Source of the DNA: Paratinospora sagittata
Lineage: Eukaryota > Streptophyta > Magnoliopsida > Ranunculales > Menispermaceae
Assembly: GCA_035771175.1 (NCBI GenBank)
Contig: CM069602.1
Location: 4,592,001 to 4,656,000, forward strand
Direction of reading: 5' to 3'
Length of the DNA: 64,000 nucleotides
In this document: piece after piece, positions 1 through 12,279 of the stretch
How the letters are laid out: every line of letters starts with the position of its first letter
Numbering within the stretch: position 1 is the first letter of the stretch
Position numbers and translations under genes: made by a program
The notes under the pieces: model-generated
Told to the model about the DNA's origin: nothing
Database searches by the model: none
The model's input: the letters and a program-made list of their open reading frames with translations, nothing else

Positions 1-152
1 CCATATAGTTATATATCCACCACATAAATTAGAGGCAGTACATCCTCAAGGATCACGGGGCTCTTGCTCACAACACATCATCTAATGGATTCTCGAAGCG
101 TCATTTACATGGGATGTATGCTCTAAATCATGCACCTACATATAATTCGAGT
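1..152. other. left flank of the retrotransposon
   Basis: AT-rich sequence with no supportable gene. Its last bases lead into the target-site duplication of the copia element. The flank resumes at 5385 after the right copy of that duplication. Confidence 0.5.
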
Positions 153-157
153 CAATC
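153..157. repeat. target-site duplication, left copy (CAATC)
   Basis: CAATC directly precedes the left LTR, and the same five bases follow the right LTR at 5380-5384. Five bases is the usual duplication length for copia elements, so this copy arrived by integrase-mediated insertion. Confidence 0.85.
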
Positions 158-467
158 TATTGTCGGATTTATCTCCTAATTATATGATATGCTTTTATAA
201 TTAGGAGATTTGTAATAATTAGCATTATTCTAGATATTAACATTCTTTCTATAATTAGGAGATTTGTATATATGGCTTAGCATTATTCTAGGGGCTGTAA
301 CAGAGAGATATTAACATTCTTTTTATAATATGTGTAACTAGAATAACATATATATGTTAGACATGTAATCAAGCAATTCTCAATATACAGAAAAATCTTT
401 CTCCAATATTCATTGGTTCCTCTCTGTATCCTTTTCTTCAACCTTCCTCTCTGTATTTTTTTCTTCA
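158..467 (+). repeat. left LTR
   Basis: Begins TATTGTCGG and ends TTCTTCA. It matches the right LTR over its whole length. Internally it holds two short similar blocks (TATAATTAGGAGATTTGTA near 195 and 252). The start lacks the canonical TG. The right copy is preceded by TG (5067-5068), which suggests that two terminal bases were lost at the left end or that the true terminus is ambiguous by 2 bp. Confidence 0.9.
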
Positions 468-480
468 TGGTATCAGAGTC
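468..480 (+). other. primer-binding site, initiator tRNA-Met type
   Basis: TGGTATCAGAGTC directly follows the left LTR. TGGTATCAGAGC is the usual plant copia primer-binding site, complementary to the 3' end of initiator methionine tRNA. One base near the end differs. Confidence 0.85.
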
Positions 481-750
481 AAACCGTGGGTTGAAGAAAC
501 TTTACTATTATTGCAGCGTTTATATCACTGTGCGCGTTGCAGCAGAGAAGTTACTGTGGGTTTCAGAAGTAGTTCGAGTGAAAGAAAAGAGAAAAAAGAA
601 GGAAAAGTTGTTTATTAAAACAACTCTCAAAAGCATCATATCTTGTCTCATTAAAGGGGTGGTATTAATTTCAACCCCGATTATTTTTATTTTTTATTTT
701 TTGATAAAAAAAAAATTAATTCGATTGTTATTGTTTCTATTCTGTCAAAA

Positions 751-3700
751 ATGGCCGAAATAGTTCCATCAAACACGGAAAGTTCTACTGTTTCGTTATC
801 TTCTTCTTCTTCTGGTGTCAATTCGAATCAGCGATTATGCTCGGTTCAATTGAATGATTTTAATTATCTTCCTTGGTCGAGGGCAATGACATTAGCTCTT
901 GGTGGGAGATCACAGATTGATTTTATCGATGGGAGCAATGCCGCTCCGGATGTCCAGTCTGCTCAATACAAGGCTTGGTTTGCTAATGATCAGATGGTCC
1001 AATTGTGGTTGCTTAATACGATAGAGCCACATATTGCTGAGATTTTCAGTTATTCCGACTCGGCTGCGGATTTATGGAGTGCCGTAAAAGAGTTTTATGG
1101 AAATCATAATAATTCTGCACGGGTGTTCCAACTCAAGAACGATATTGCCTCTTTCCAACAAGAAGGTAAACCTTTTGTTCAGTTTCTTGGTCGCATGAAG
1201 ACCATGTGGAATGAGTTAGCGGTCTATTGACCACATACCACTGACTCAGCAATCTTGTTGAAAAGGGCTGAGGAAGACAAGATTTTCCAGTTCTTGGCAA
1301 ATCTAACCCCAGATTATGAAGATCTTTGTAGCCGCATTCTCATGAATTCTGAGTTGCCGACGTTTGCAAGTGTTTGTGCTACTATCCAACGTGAAGAAAC
1401 ACGAAAAAAGGTTATGTCCGTAAAAATTAAATCAGATATATCTGACACGCGAGCCTATATTTCCACTCAACGACATCCAGATGACAGAGGGAACAAGGCT
1501 AGAAGGAATGAATTGAAGTGTAACCATTGTAGCAACATTGGCCATACCGTGGATAGATGTTGGATTCTTCACCCAGACCTCAATCCCAAGTTTGCAAACA
1601 AAGGAGGCCCGAAACGTGGTCCATTCTCTGGATATCAAGCCAACCTTGTATTTGCACCACCATCTGATGGGTTATCTAGGTTTACTTTTAGTCCTATAAA
1701 TCTTATCAATGAGTTTGCTACTTACATTCAGGCCAAACACGATGCTGTTGACAAGAATGAGATTGGTAATTCTTCGGCCTTGCTTGGTCAATTTGCGGAA
1801 TTTCTTGCTGAAAATAAGAACTTGTCTTCTGAAGATGTGTCAGGTATATTTAATGTCGTTTCTCTCGCTCTTAATATTAGTAATGTGCATGATTATTGGG
1901 TTATAGATTCGGGTGCCACTGATCATGTAACTAATATCTCTAGAAATTTGACTGACTTTGAGTTTTTCTCTCCTTCATCTACCATAACCATAGCCAATGG
2001 TAAGAGTGTGAGTGTTGTTGGCCACGGTAAGACTAAGTTACTTTCAAACTCCATTTCATCATCCGTTCTTTATGTGCCTTCATTTCCATTTCAACTACTT
2101 TCAGTTGGCCGATTAATAGCCAGTCTAAATTGTCGTGTCATCTTTTCTCCTAACAAAGTTGTATTTCAGGATCTAATAACCCAGAGGACGATTGGTGAAG
2201 GATTCTTCTATCAAGGACTCTATTATCTTTCCAAGAATGCATATTTGTCCAAAAAACCCCACTCATATGCTTGCTTGTCTTCTGTTCAAGAGTTGTGGCA
2301 TCAACGCTTAACTCATCCTTCGGCGCCCATTTTATCCAAACTTTTTCCCGCTTTGAATAAACATCCATTAAATTGTGATGTATGTCCTTTATCAAAATCT
2401 ACTCGATTACCTTTTTCTTATTCAGATTCACGTTCAAATAAAATTTTTGATTTGGTCCATTCGGATGTTTGGGGTCCAGTGCTTGAATCATTTGATGGAT
2501 ACAAATATTTTGTCACATTTGTTGACGATTACTCTCGTTTTACATGGCTATATCTCTTAAAATCCAAAAGTGAAGTTGCTCATGTGTTCCAAGACTTTCA
2601 TAACTTAGTCATCACTCAATTTTTCTCTAAGATTAAGGTTCTACGATCAGATAATGGTACTGAATTTATGACACATATCATGACACAATACTTGAGCATG
2701 CATGGCATTATTCACCATACTAGTTGTGTTGGGACTCCACAACAAAATGGTATAGCGGAGAGGAAAAATCGTGATCTACTTGACAAAACTAGAGCACTGA
2801 TGTTGGGCATGAATGTTCCCAAAAATTTTTGGTCACAAGGAGTGTTTACGACAGCTTATCTAATTAATCGCTTGCCTAGTCGAATTTTGCAGTTTAATTC
2901 TCCTATTGAGTTGTTGACAGGAAAAACTCCAAGCTTTTCTCATCTCAGAGTCTTCGAGTGCACCTGCTATGTTCACATTCAGTCTCATCAGCACGACAAA
3001 TTGGAACCACGGGCTATCCAATGTGTATTTTTGGGTTATTCCCCTACGCAGAAAGGTTATAAATGTTGTAATCCTGTTACAAATAAGCTCATGGTTAGTC
3101 AAGATGTTTGGTTCAATGAGGCAGTGCCATATTTCAGCAACTCAGATGATATTCTTAGTCAGGGGGAGCATGACCTGTTTCCACTTCCCATTCCAGCTGT
3201 TGTACCACCAGTTGTGCCCCAAGCTGTCTCTTCCGGGCATTCTTCAGCAGACACTGCTAATGGTGATGACGTGCCTTGCACAGCTCATGCACCCACTACC
3301 ACCATACCTGTGGGTCTTGTCCCAGCGCCAGCAGTGATCATGGGTGATGAGTCACCAGCTCCTGTGCCTATTCCTCGCCGTAATCCACCTCGTGAACGAC
3401 ATCCATCTTCAAGGCTTCACGATTACGTGGCTTACTCGGTATGTTATCCCATGCATCATGTTTTGAGTTATCAAAACTTATCACCTACCTATACTGCTTA
3501 TCTCAGTCATATTTCTAGTGTCACCGAACCAAGAAATTATCAAGAGGCGGTTCAACAGGCAGTCTGGAAGGATGCTATGAATGATGAACTCCAAGCACTA
3601 GCTGATAACAATACTTGGAGTGTGGTTTCCCTCCCACGCCATAAAAAGGCAGTTGGCAGTAGGTGGGTGTACAAGACTAAGTTCAAAGCCGATGGCTCAA

Positions 3701-5061
3701 TTGAACGGCATAAGGCCCGACTTGTTGCTCAAGGGTTCACTCAAACATATGGTGTTGATTACAAAGAGACGTTTGCGCCTGTCGCAAAAATGACAAATGT
3801 CCGTACCTTGATTTCTGTCGCTATCAATCAAGGTTGGTTTCTTTCACAAATGGATGTTAAAAATGCGTTTTTGCATGGCGAGCTTTAAGAAGAAGTCTAT
3901 ATGAAGCTTTCGCCGGGGGATCCGCAAGGTACTGATCCAAGGTTAGTGTGTCAATTGCACAAATCTATTTATGGCTTGAAGCAATCTTCACGCGCATGGC
4001 ATGCCAAATTAAGTATGGTTCTTGAAGAACTTGGGTTTAAGAGAAGTAATGCAGATCACTCTTTATTTGTTCACATGCACTCGGGTAAGAGACTGATTGT
4101 TTTGATTTATGTTGATGACTTAATTGTTACTGGTGATGATGATGCTGCTATACGTAAGCTTAAGAGTGTTCTCCAACAAAAGTTTTCCATTAAAGATCTC
4201 GGTGTGCTGAAATACTTCCTAGGCATCGAAATGGTAACTTCCTCCAAAGGCTTGTTCTTGAATCAACGCAAGTATGTGACAGATTTATTGCGTGATGCTG
4301 ATATGTTGGATTGCAAACCTGCACGCACACCATTGGATAGCAAACTGCAGCTTGATAGATCTGGTGCACCTCTGGGTTCTGTTCAAGATTATCAAAGATT
4401 GGTTGGCAAACTTATCTATTTAACAATCACATGGCCTGATATTAGTTATGCAGTGAGCATTATTAGTCAATTTATGCATTCTCCCACCATGGTTCATATG
4501 CATATTGTTCAGAGAATTCTTCGATATCTAAAGAAAACAATTGGTTGTGGCATCCTCATGAAAGCTAACGTGCATTCTCAAATTCTTGGCTATACGGATG
4601 CGGATTGGGCTGGTAATCAACTTAATCGAAAATCCACTACGGGTTATTGTATCTTTATCGGTGGGAATCTGGTTTCTTGGAAAAGTAAGAAACAAACAGT
4701 GGTAGCACGGTCAAGTGCCGAAGCAGAGTATCGGGCCATGGCTTCCACAGCTTCTAAACTCATGTGGCTAAAGGCTCTCCTTGCCGATTTGGGTATCTCT
4801 CATTCTCAGTCTATAACGCTTTGTTGTGACAATCAAGCGGCTATGCACATTGCCTCTAATCCAGTTTTTCATGAACGGACTAAACACATTGAGGTTGATT
4901 GTCATTACATTCGGCAACATGTTCAAACTCGGGCCATTGTTACTCATTACACTCGTAGCCATGACCAGCTTGCAGATATCTTCACAAAGGCCTTGTCGTC
5001 GGATCATTTTCATCGTATTCTTTCCAAGCTTGGCTCATTTAACCCCCTTGATCCAGCTTGA
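751..5061 (+). pseudogene. copia gag-pol polyprotein interrupted by two in-frame stops
   Basis: One frame runs from ATG 751 to TGA 5059-5061 (1,436 codons before the stop). It is broken by TGA at 1228-1230 (codon 160, in GAG) and TAA at 3886-3888 (codon 1046, in reverse transcriptase). No frameshift is seen. In order it shows: the N-terminal GAG domain; a CX2CX4HX4C zinc knuckle starting near residue 257; the aspartic protease motif DSGATDH at about 386; the integrase HHCC region and catalytic core with the downstream PQQNGIAERKN block; the RVT_2 reverse transcriptase with YVDD at about 1120; and RNase H with TDADWAG and SSAEAEYRAM. Both stops look like single-base changes; the first fits a C-to-T transition. 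A translated product would end within GAG. Confidence 0.93.
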
Positions 5062-5068
5062 GGGGGTG
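5058..5068 (+). other. polypurine tract before the right LTR
   Basis: TTGAGGGGGTG lies immediately upstream of the right LTR and overlaps the polyprotein stop. Plus-strand DNA synthesis would start here. Confidence 0.75.
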
Positions 5069-5379
5069 TATTGCCGGATTTATCTGCTAATTATATGATA
5101 TGCTTCTATAATTAGGAGATTTGTATATAATTAGCATTATTCTAGATATTAGCATTCTTTCTATAATTAGGAGATTTGTATATATGGCTTAACATTATTC
5201 TAGGGGCTGTAACAGAGAGATATTAATATTCTTTCTATAATATGTGTAACTAGAATAACATATATATGTTAGACATGTAATCAAACAATTCTCAATATAC
5301 AGAAAAATCTTTCTCCAATATTCATTGGTTCCTCTCTGTATCCTTTTCTTCAACCTTCCTCTCTGTATTTTTTTCTTCA
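5069..5379 (+). repeat. right LTR
   Basis: Direct copy of 158-467, starting TATTGCCGG and ending TTCTTCA. The copies differ by scattered, mostly transition changes. It is followed by the CAATC duplication at 5380-5384. Confidence 0.92.
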
Positions 5380-5384
5380 CAATC
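5380..5384. repeat. target-site duplication, right copy (CAATC)
   Basis: Identical to 153-157. The pair fixes the outer limits of the insertion. Confidence 0.85.
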
Positions 5385-5749
5385 TTATTAAAGATGATGT
5401 TTCTGTATTAATGTCAATGCTATAGCACTATACCTACTTTTGACGAAAATACATAACAGTTTCCTATGAAAGAAACCATTTGCCATGCATAATTGATCAT
5501 ACAACTACAGCAGGGATATTATTTATTCAAGCAGAAAAAATTGAAGAGAATATATAAGAAGAAAATTAAAGAAAAGTAGCTCAAAAGTACAAAGAGGAGG
5601 TTGCAACTCAAAACCTTTCAGTATGATCATGATCTCACTGCAGAAATGTAAACAAGTGTGTCTGGCTGTGTGTAAAAAGGTGGAGAAAAATCAAAGACAG
5701 AAAACCCAGAGTGATGATGATCAGTTCTTTAATTTGTTGAATATACAGT
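5385..5749 (-). other. MYB gene 3' flank / probable 3' UTR
   Basis: No separate gene is supported. On the minus strand an AATAAA-type polyadenylation signal can be read at 5522-5527, about 225 bp past the MYB stop codon. The retrotransposon therefore sits just beyond the likely end of the MYB transcript. Confidence 0.5.
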
Positions 5750-7165
5750 CTAAATCTGCTCGAAAAGATCGTAACTTGCCCCCCTTAGATCCTCATCTCC
5801 ATGTTGCAATGTTGTTGATGGAAAGCTAATGAAATGATCTCCTGATGATGAACTGTGTATAATTTGTTCCTGCAACTCTTCCTTCTTCCATGAACTTAGC
5901 TTCACTTTTTCTTCTTCTTCTTCTTCTTCAGTTTTTACCCCATTATGCTGATACTGAAACAAAGATTCCAATTTGCTTTGAGGATCAAAGTCGATATTAA
6001 AATCTGCATTCTCCAACATATTGCTCATCTGGAAAGCCTCATGATGATCGAAGTTATTAATACAATTAGTACTGTTGCTGGCTAACGACCCCTTTCTTTC
6101 ATTCAAGAAAAAGTCGCCACTAATTGCTCCTCTTGATCTTGATGTTGAATTGTCGGAAATCATGTCTGTCACCATCACACCACTGTAATCACAGGAAGTC
6201 AAATTGGGCATACAAGTAAAATTATAATCTGGTTTTATATCCTCCTCCAAATGGGTCTGATCGAAAAGCCTCACATTTTGGTAATGTTGAAGCAACAAGT
6301 TTGATTCAATATCATTCTCCATTTGATTAATGAAACCAGATTGGAATTCAAGGGAGCTGGGAAATGGATCAAAAATGGGTTTTTTGAGAAATTGCTGTCC
6401 ATGATCATCATGATCAAAGTATCCAGATGACGATGTGTTATTAACAGTACCAAATGCTTGCCCAAATTCTGCAGAATTAGATGCTGCTACTGTAGTAGTA
6501 CTTGACTGATGAGATGCTTGAATATTATTAATGGAGGATCCTTCTTCACTCAATAATGGCTTGTGGGTACTTGGGTCTATTCCTTGTTGTCTCAGTTTCT
6601 TCTTTAAGCAAGAATTCCAGAAGTTCTTGATCTCATTGTCAGTTCTACCAGGTAATCTTGCTGCAATTTGAGCCCACCTGCAGCAATTAATTTTTTAATA
6701 ATCTCATCATCATCCATCAAATTGTTTAAATAATTCTCAAACATTAATTAACATTGTAATTTAAATCACATTCTGAATTACCTGTTGCCGAGAAGTTCAT
6801 GGAGACTGATTATAAGGTTCTCTTCTTGCTGTGAAAACGTTCCTCTCTTAAGATCTGGTCGCAAGTAATTTATCCACCTCAGCCTACAACTCTTTCCACA
6901 CCTTAACAAACCTTCAAGAACCCAACAAAATTAATAAGGAATTAATTACATGAAAAATTAATTAAAGAAGATGAATTGGTACATATATTTATATATAACA
7001 GAAACAAAAAATACACACACACACATACATACCAGCTTGTTTAGGAACGGAGCTCCAACATCCTACACCAAATCTGGTGATGTAGTTAAAAAGTTTCTCA
7101 TCTTCTTCAGGAGACCAAAGGCCTTTCCTCAGCTTCTGCTTTAAACAACATGAATGCCGCCCCAT
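5750..7165 (-). CDS. R2R3-MYB transcription factor (MYB61/MYB86-like)
   Basis: Three exons on the minus strand: 7165-7033 (133 nt), 6911-6782 (130 nt) and 6677-5750 (928 nt), giving 396 residues. The 133/130 exon sizes and positions are the classic R2R3-MYB pattern. The protein starts MGRHSCC, then R2 (about 14-64, tryptophans W17, W37, W57) and R3 (about 67-115, F70, W89, W108) with the DNA-contact segments KSCRLRW and [11 protein letters not shown]. After R3 comes [17 protein letters not shown], typical of the group with MYB50/55/61/86 (subgroup 13), linked in other plants to secondary walls, lignin and stomata. The C-terminus is acidic, with a glutamate run coded by a (TTC)n-type tract near 5910-5930, and fits an activation domain. 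It should act in the nucleus. Subgroup assignment is from memory of the motif; MYB family membership is certain. Confidence 0.93.
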
Positions 7166-10100
7166 TTTTACGACGATACTGCAACAGATAAATGTGTTCT
7201 TGTTCTTGCAGACGCTGCAACGAAATTAACCGTCTAAACGACGGTGCTATTACTGATCAGAAGCACGAAAGATTGAGGCATAATGAGGTTATAAGTGTGA
7301 AGAAGATCAGAAGGCCGGCTTAATTAATTAAGGAGTTTGAAAGGAAACAATTAGAAGAGATAATCATGCTTAAGTTTCAAGTTATTAGAGAAGGAGGAGT
7401 GATTAATTGAAGGGAGACAGAAGAAGAACACAGGAAGGTGAAGCAATCAAGTGGGTTTTACGCAAATCTGGTGCTAGCTGCTTTTGCATTGGACTAGATT
7501 GGACTTCAAGATATCTCTATCTCTAGAAAAGAAAAACTTAAAATCAATAATACGAACAGCATCATACTTATAGACAGATTATTATAACCAGTTGAGCTAT
7601 TATTTTAAAAAAGAAATTAATACTATATAATAATTATACTAATAATAATAATGTTCTAATTATAAATAATTAAATAAAATAAATAATATATATGAGAATT
7701 TATGTCCACATAAATATTATATACCTGCCGACACCATTACGTCACAAGGTGTAGGGTCCTGTGATGGATAGATATGTCTTAACACCAGATTAATTAGGTT
7801 ATTATTTTATGAGTTATCACTCAATTCAAAGTTTGAAAAGGCTATAAAAAAAATTTAAAAAGCTGCTTTTATTTCCTTTGCCATTTTTGCTTGACAAAAA
7901 AAAGTCTTGCTTTCTGCTATAAAAGGGCTCCTTGATTCTTTATTTTTATTTTCTTGGGCTGACTTATTTATTATTAACAAAGGCCATAATTTTGACTACT
8001 TTATATTAAAATGCGACTGACGTAAATTAAAAGAGAATATTAATACATAATTGAATATGTTCTCCTAGTTTAATTTCTTTGGCCGTTATACAGTTACTTT
8101 CAACCAAGCTATCAAATATATATATATATATATGTGGATTACAGGGAGATTGATGAGATTTAATGGTCAAATTATGCAACTCCTACGCGTTTTTTTGCTT
8201 CCCATAACCACATACATACATTATTTCATGGAATATTTACCAATAGATAACTTATTCCTTAGTGCTCCACAATGCATAACCCAATTTTGTAGCTGATTCA
8301 CTAGGCAAAGATGATGACTATATCACAAAACCAAATCCACACTGCCGACCACCTCTATTCTTGAATTAATACTATTTATTTGACGAACATGTTAATTAAA
8401 GAAGAAAAAAAATGAAATAAACAATACAATACAAGTATAACTGAGAATGTAAATATTGGCTAATTTCAACGATATGTATCTAAATCTTTTTATTCAAAGT
8501 CATATTTGGATTATCTTCTGTATTTTAATTAATTACTCAGTTGAATTACTATTTCATGCTTTTCATACAATAATATTATTTTTGTGACGACCAATATGTA
8601 TCCTAGAATTTTAAATGAATCAATGATTGGAGGGTTGACAGATAAGAAAAATGAAGCCGACAAATGCACACGTTGTGGGTTATAAATGCTTATCTTCGGA
8701 AATACGTTGCCAGCTCGACCTGCTGCGTGACTTACAGATAGCACCAGGAGCTGTGTCCTGTGAGTTTCATTTCGAAAAGTGGGTTTAGACAAGGAAATCA
8801 CTACGTGTGCAATGATTTATATTTGTATATATGTATTCTATGGAGCATTAAATTGATATCTGCCGAAGCAGCTCAAGGATAAGGAGAAAATGAGGCCAAT
8901 TGAAATAGTGAGGTTCACTGCGGAGACAAATTAGCAGGTTATAATAAGATAATGTATGTATATTAGATATGGTAGAATTTATATGAAAGAGTAATCTACG
9001 CGTATAGGAATTATTGATAATGTTTTTTAAAAGTTATTGTACACAAAACGAATTTTTATATAATAAAACTTTGACAAAATATTTTTTAATGCTATTCGAG
9101 ATATTTATTTTCTTAATTAGTAAAAGATTCATAGCTCATGAACGAGCTAGCAGGGGCTCTAGCTCATCAAGAGCTAAAGTAGATACTGTTGTGACTTGTG
9201 CGCAGGAAGAGTAATATGAATTAAATGCACAAATCTACACGAATAATGAACATAAAGATTTTATGTAATTCGGTAAATATACAAACTCTATTCACAGAAA
9301 ATGAAAATAAAATTACTAATAAAGAATCCAAATAGTGCTCACGACGTATCCAAATTCTCTCTCCTTAATATAATACAATATGAAGGTTTATATACTAATT
9401 ACTAAATTAGTGTTAAAACTCTAATCCATACCAAATATCTAAAATATTCTTATACACTGTTATTGTAGCAAGGTTATGTATTTCGAGGGATTAGTAGTCT
9501 AATACATGCAAATGTACTTAGATTCAATAAATATTTTGTATATGTTAAGTTATAAGAAGAATTCTACATTAATTTGCATTACTAAAAAAAAGACACTATA
9601 ATTAATCAACATTACAAATACACAAATGAGTCAAATTTTGGAGATAGGGAGATTTCATCATTCTAGAAATTAAAAAGGATTTTTTTCATTATTATTATTG
9701 TAATTTGTCTGTTTGCTTATTTATTTATTTTTCATAGATACGAAAACAATCAACAATTAATAACCAAAATTAATATAAATAAAAGAATCGTGCTACCGGG
9801 ACGTTGCGCAAATACTGAAAAAACCAATTTCCAGCGTTGGCACAGCGTCCCTTAGATGTTGAGGCCCCAACGTTGGCTTCTAACATTGGTGCCAACATCC
9901 CTTAAGATTTATTTTAAATAAAAATCGCAAGTATGTTTTCTTCACCTGAATTTTTTGGACAATTAAGTGGTTCTTGCTGTGCTCAATCCTTTTATGAACA
10001 TTGAGTGGCTAGAAAGTTATCTTTCACTAATATATATATAGCTAATTATATTTGAACTTGTTGGAATACATATATGGAAAATATCAAAACTTTTTTTCAG

Positions 10101-10466
10101 TTACTTTATTAACAAAAGAAATGGTTATCACCTTATTTGTTAGTTATGTTTATTTTTAAGTAGGATATTTGTTTACATCACTGTGACTTGAAGTAGAAGG
10201 CATTTCTGTAATATATAGCTTTCCAACTATAGAGAGTGTTATCTCATTATTTTTCAAAAGCTAGCTAGCTCCTCCGATTGCTTTTATGCAAATTAAAAGA
10301 AAACATTATGTCTAAATTTGCATGCCTAGCTAGCTAGTAGTACTCTTAAATTTGCAGCATAAAATATATTAATTTGAACTATGAAACTTGGGTGCAAATC
10401 ATGATTCATTTAAGAGATTAAATATGGTTGAGTTAATTAAGTAAGGGTTCATCTTGATGTAAATAT
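7166..10466. other. MYB upstream region and gene-poor DNA
   Basis: No coding gene is supported. The first few hundred bases should hold the MYB 5' UTR and promoter (minus strand). There is a (TA)n tract near 8120-8132. A good plus-strand TATA sequence (CTATAAAAGG) lies at 7917-7926 with no reading frame behind it. A block at about 9795-9905 repeats variants of CCAACGTTGG / CAACATCCCTTA and looks like part of a DNA-transposon end, but no terminus is clear. A 90-codon open frame on the minus strand at 8529-8801 has no recognisable feature. Confidence 0.4.
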
Positions 10467-10477
10467 TGATTTGGCAT

Positions 10478-10685
10478 TCCCATCAGGGTAATGACTCGAT
10501 GGTCGGGAGGAGAGATGGAAGACACTGATTGAGACAAAGGTCTAGAATTTGAATATTAACTTTGCGAGTTTAACGCCCTGGGTATTCCGAACTGATGCGT
10601 GGTGGATGCGTATAGGTCTCAGTAGATTAGTCGGACTATAGGGTGTGAGCCCCTAGGAATCGATACCAGCGTCTCAAAAAAAAAA
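10478..10685 (+). mobile_element. SINE with perfect 11-bp target-site duplication
   Basis: About 200 bp ending in a poly-A run (10676-10685) and flanked by TGATTTGGCAT at 10467-10477 and 10686-10696. The 5' part has tRNA-like promoter spacing, and the 3' part has the GATTAGTCGG block seen in several other copies in this window (16.8, 34.1 and 43.1 kb). Non-coding; it would be transcribed by RNA polymerase III and moved by LINE enzymes. Confidence 0.8.
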
Positions 10686-10696
10686 TGATTTGGCAT

Positions 10697-12279
10697 ATAT
10701 CGAACTATATGAATAATATATTGATCGGCATTCCTTTTTTTTTTTTTTTAGTTAAAACATGATTAAGGCTCTTTTATTGAAAGAGGTATATTATTTGGCT
10801 CTTGTCTTGTATAGGAACTAGTTTCATACCCGAAGATGCGGGACACCTCATGAAAAATCAAAAAGAAAAGAAATTAAAGAAAAAATGATTCACTTGAGCT
10901 CTTTAATTTTTTTAATTAATTCAAAACATCAAGAGAAAGAGATAAAATAAGTCAAGTATCTAATTTGGTCACTAATTAATTAAGCTCTTGCACCTCACGT
11001 GTGAACTTAACTTGTCTGCTTGTCAAAGTAAACATGATCGATGCCGGGAAAAAATAGAGTTCAGTGAGAATTTTATATACATTTATAAAATTTGCTTTAA
11101 AGAAAGCTTAGCGAATACTTGTCTTGCTACGTGAGAAAGCATGATGCACATTTTTCCCCTCTTTCAAGCTATAGACTAAAATTGAAAATGTGATTCTGTA
11201 GAATATCACGGCTAAGAATTTGAAAAGCATGCATGATATTTTTTGCCTATTTACTGCAATATTATTACTTTAAATAGGTTTTGTTGAACTTACGAACAAT
11301 CAATAACTTGTGTCAATATTAAGGTCTACATCAAAAAAAAAATTCTGAGGAAAATATTCACACACCTGTCAAAATATTATTACTGCCGAAACTAGGTCTC
11401 ACCCATTTTGTTATATTCCATTTTATTTTATTTTTGGAGAGGAAACTGTAATTTAATACAAGACTCTATTACATTCTCCCACATGTATCTGACCTAATAA
11501 AGACCGACTAGTCTCTGTACCAACAGAGGGACCCAGGACCACAGCCACATCAACGAATCGAGTCAACCGCTACACACCCTTTTCATGACCAACTAAGGGT
11601 ACCTTTTCATGATCAACCAAGGGTACTAGCTTGCACAAACCTCCTAAGAGCGTGTGCATTGTACGCACTTACTGTCGCTTCCAGAGTCCAATCTACAAGC
11701 TCCTACCATATGTCTTCGTGTAGCGACCACCAGGCCAATAGTTTGTTGGGTATAATTCTATTATTTTACTCCTTTAAAGTTTTTTTTCATCTCATTTTTC
11801 ATTTTTTAATTTTAAAACAATAAAGGGTAGATGAATCTTTAAGCATCAACAATCAATACTAGGAAAAAAAAATATTAATTTAACAATCTAGCTCTATTCT
11901 CTTAATTTGAAAAACCTTCCATAATTACAAGCCTTTTTCAAAAATTAAAAAAAAAAGTCATATTTTAATAATTACATTCAGTACTAATTCCTTAAAGTAT
12001 TGAAGACGAAGAACATTATTATATATGTTAAGTATTAATGTCATAAGCATTTAATTCTTTTAGATGTGTTAAAAATTGTGTGTATTACATAATATTTTTA
12101 AATATATACACATTCTTAAAATATTTAAAAGAGACCAAGTATTAATATCGAGAAATAACATTAACAGTATATGTACATAAAACATTACTCTATTATTATT
12201 ATTTGTTTTTTATAATACTCTATTATTATTATTAAACGGTTCCAAATTATATCGGTAATTTTTTTCTTGTGATTTTGGC
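10697..12279. other. gene-poor DNA
   Basis: No gene is seen. A homopolymer T run lies at about 10735-10750. A short tandem duplication of about 25 bp (CCTTTTCATGA-C/T-CAAC...GGGTAC) lies near 11578-11628, inside a stretch of higher GC (about 11390-11760) that resembles an old repeat fragment of unknown class. Confidence 0.35.

Larger units (their letters stand above)
158..5379 (+). mobile_element. Ty1/copia LTR retrotransposon, full length but with broken coding sequence
   Basis: Two near-identical direct repeats of about 310 bp bound a primer-binding site, one gag-pol frame in the order GAG, protease, integrase, reverse transcriptase, RNase H, and a polypurine tract. Integrase before reverse transcriptase is diagnostic of copia rather than gypsy. 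I count about eight substitutions and one 1-bp indel between the LTRs (roughly 2.6%), so the insertion is fairly young. The frame has two stop codons, so this copy should not be autonomous, although its LTRs and priming sites look intact. It lies tail-to-tail with the MYB gene at 5750-7165. Confidence 0.95.

Noticed and set aside
413..763. 116-codon open frame spanning LTR end and leader
   Set aside because: It crosses the LTR edge and primer-binding site and shows no protein features; it is part of the retrotransposon leader.
8529..8801. 90-codon minus-strand open frame
   Set aside because: No recognisable motif, no splice context and no promoter; kept only as a note in the intergenic entry.
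9014..9214. Short open frames in the 9-15 kb region
   Set aside because: AT-rich composition and no family signature; length expected by chance.
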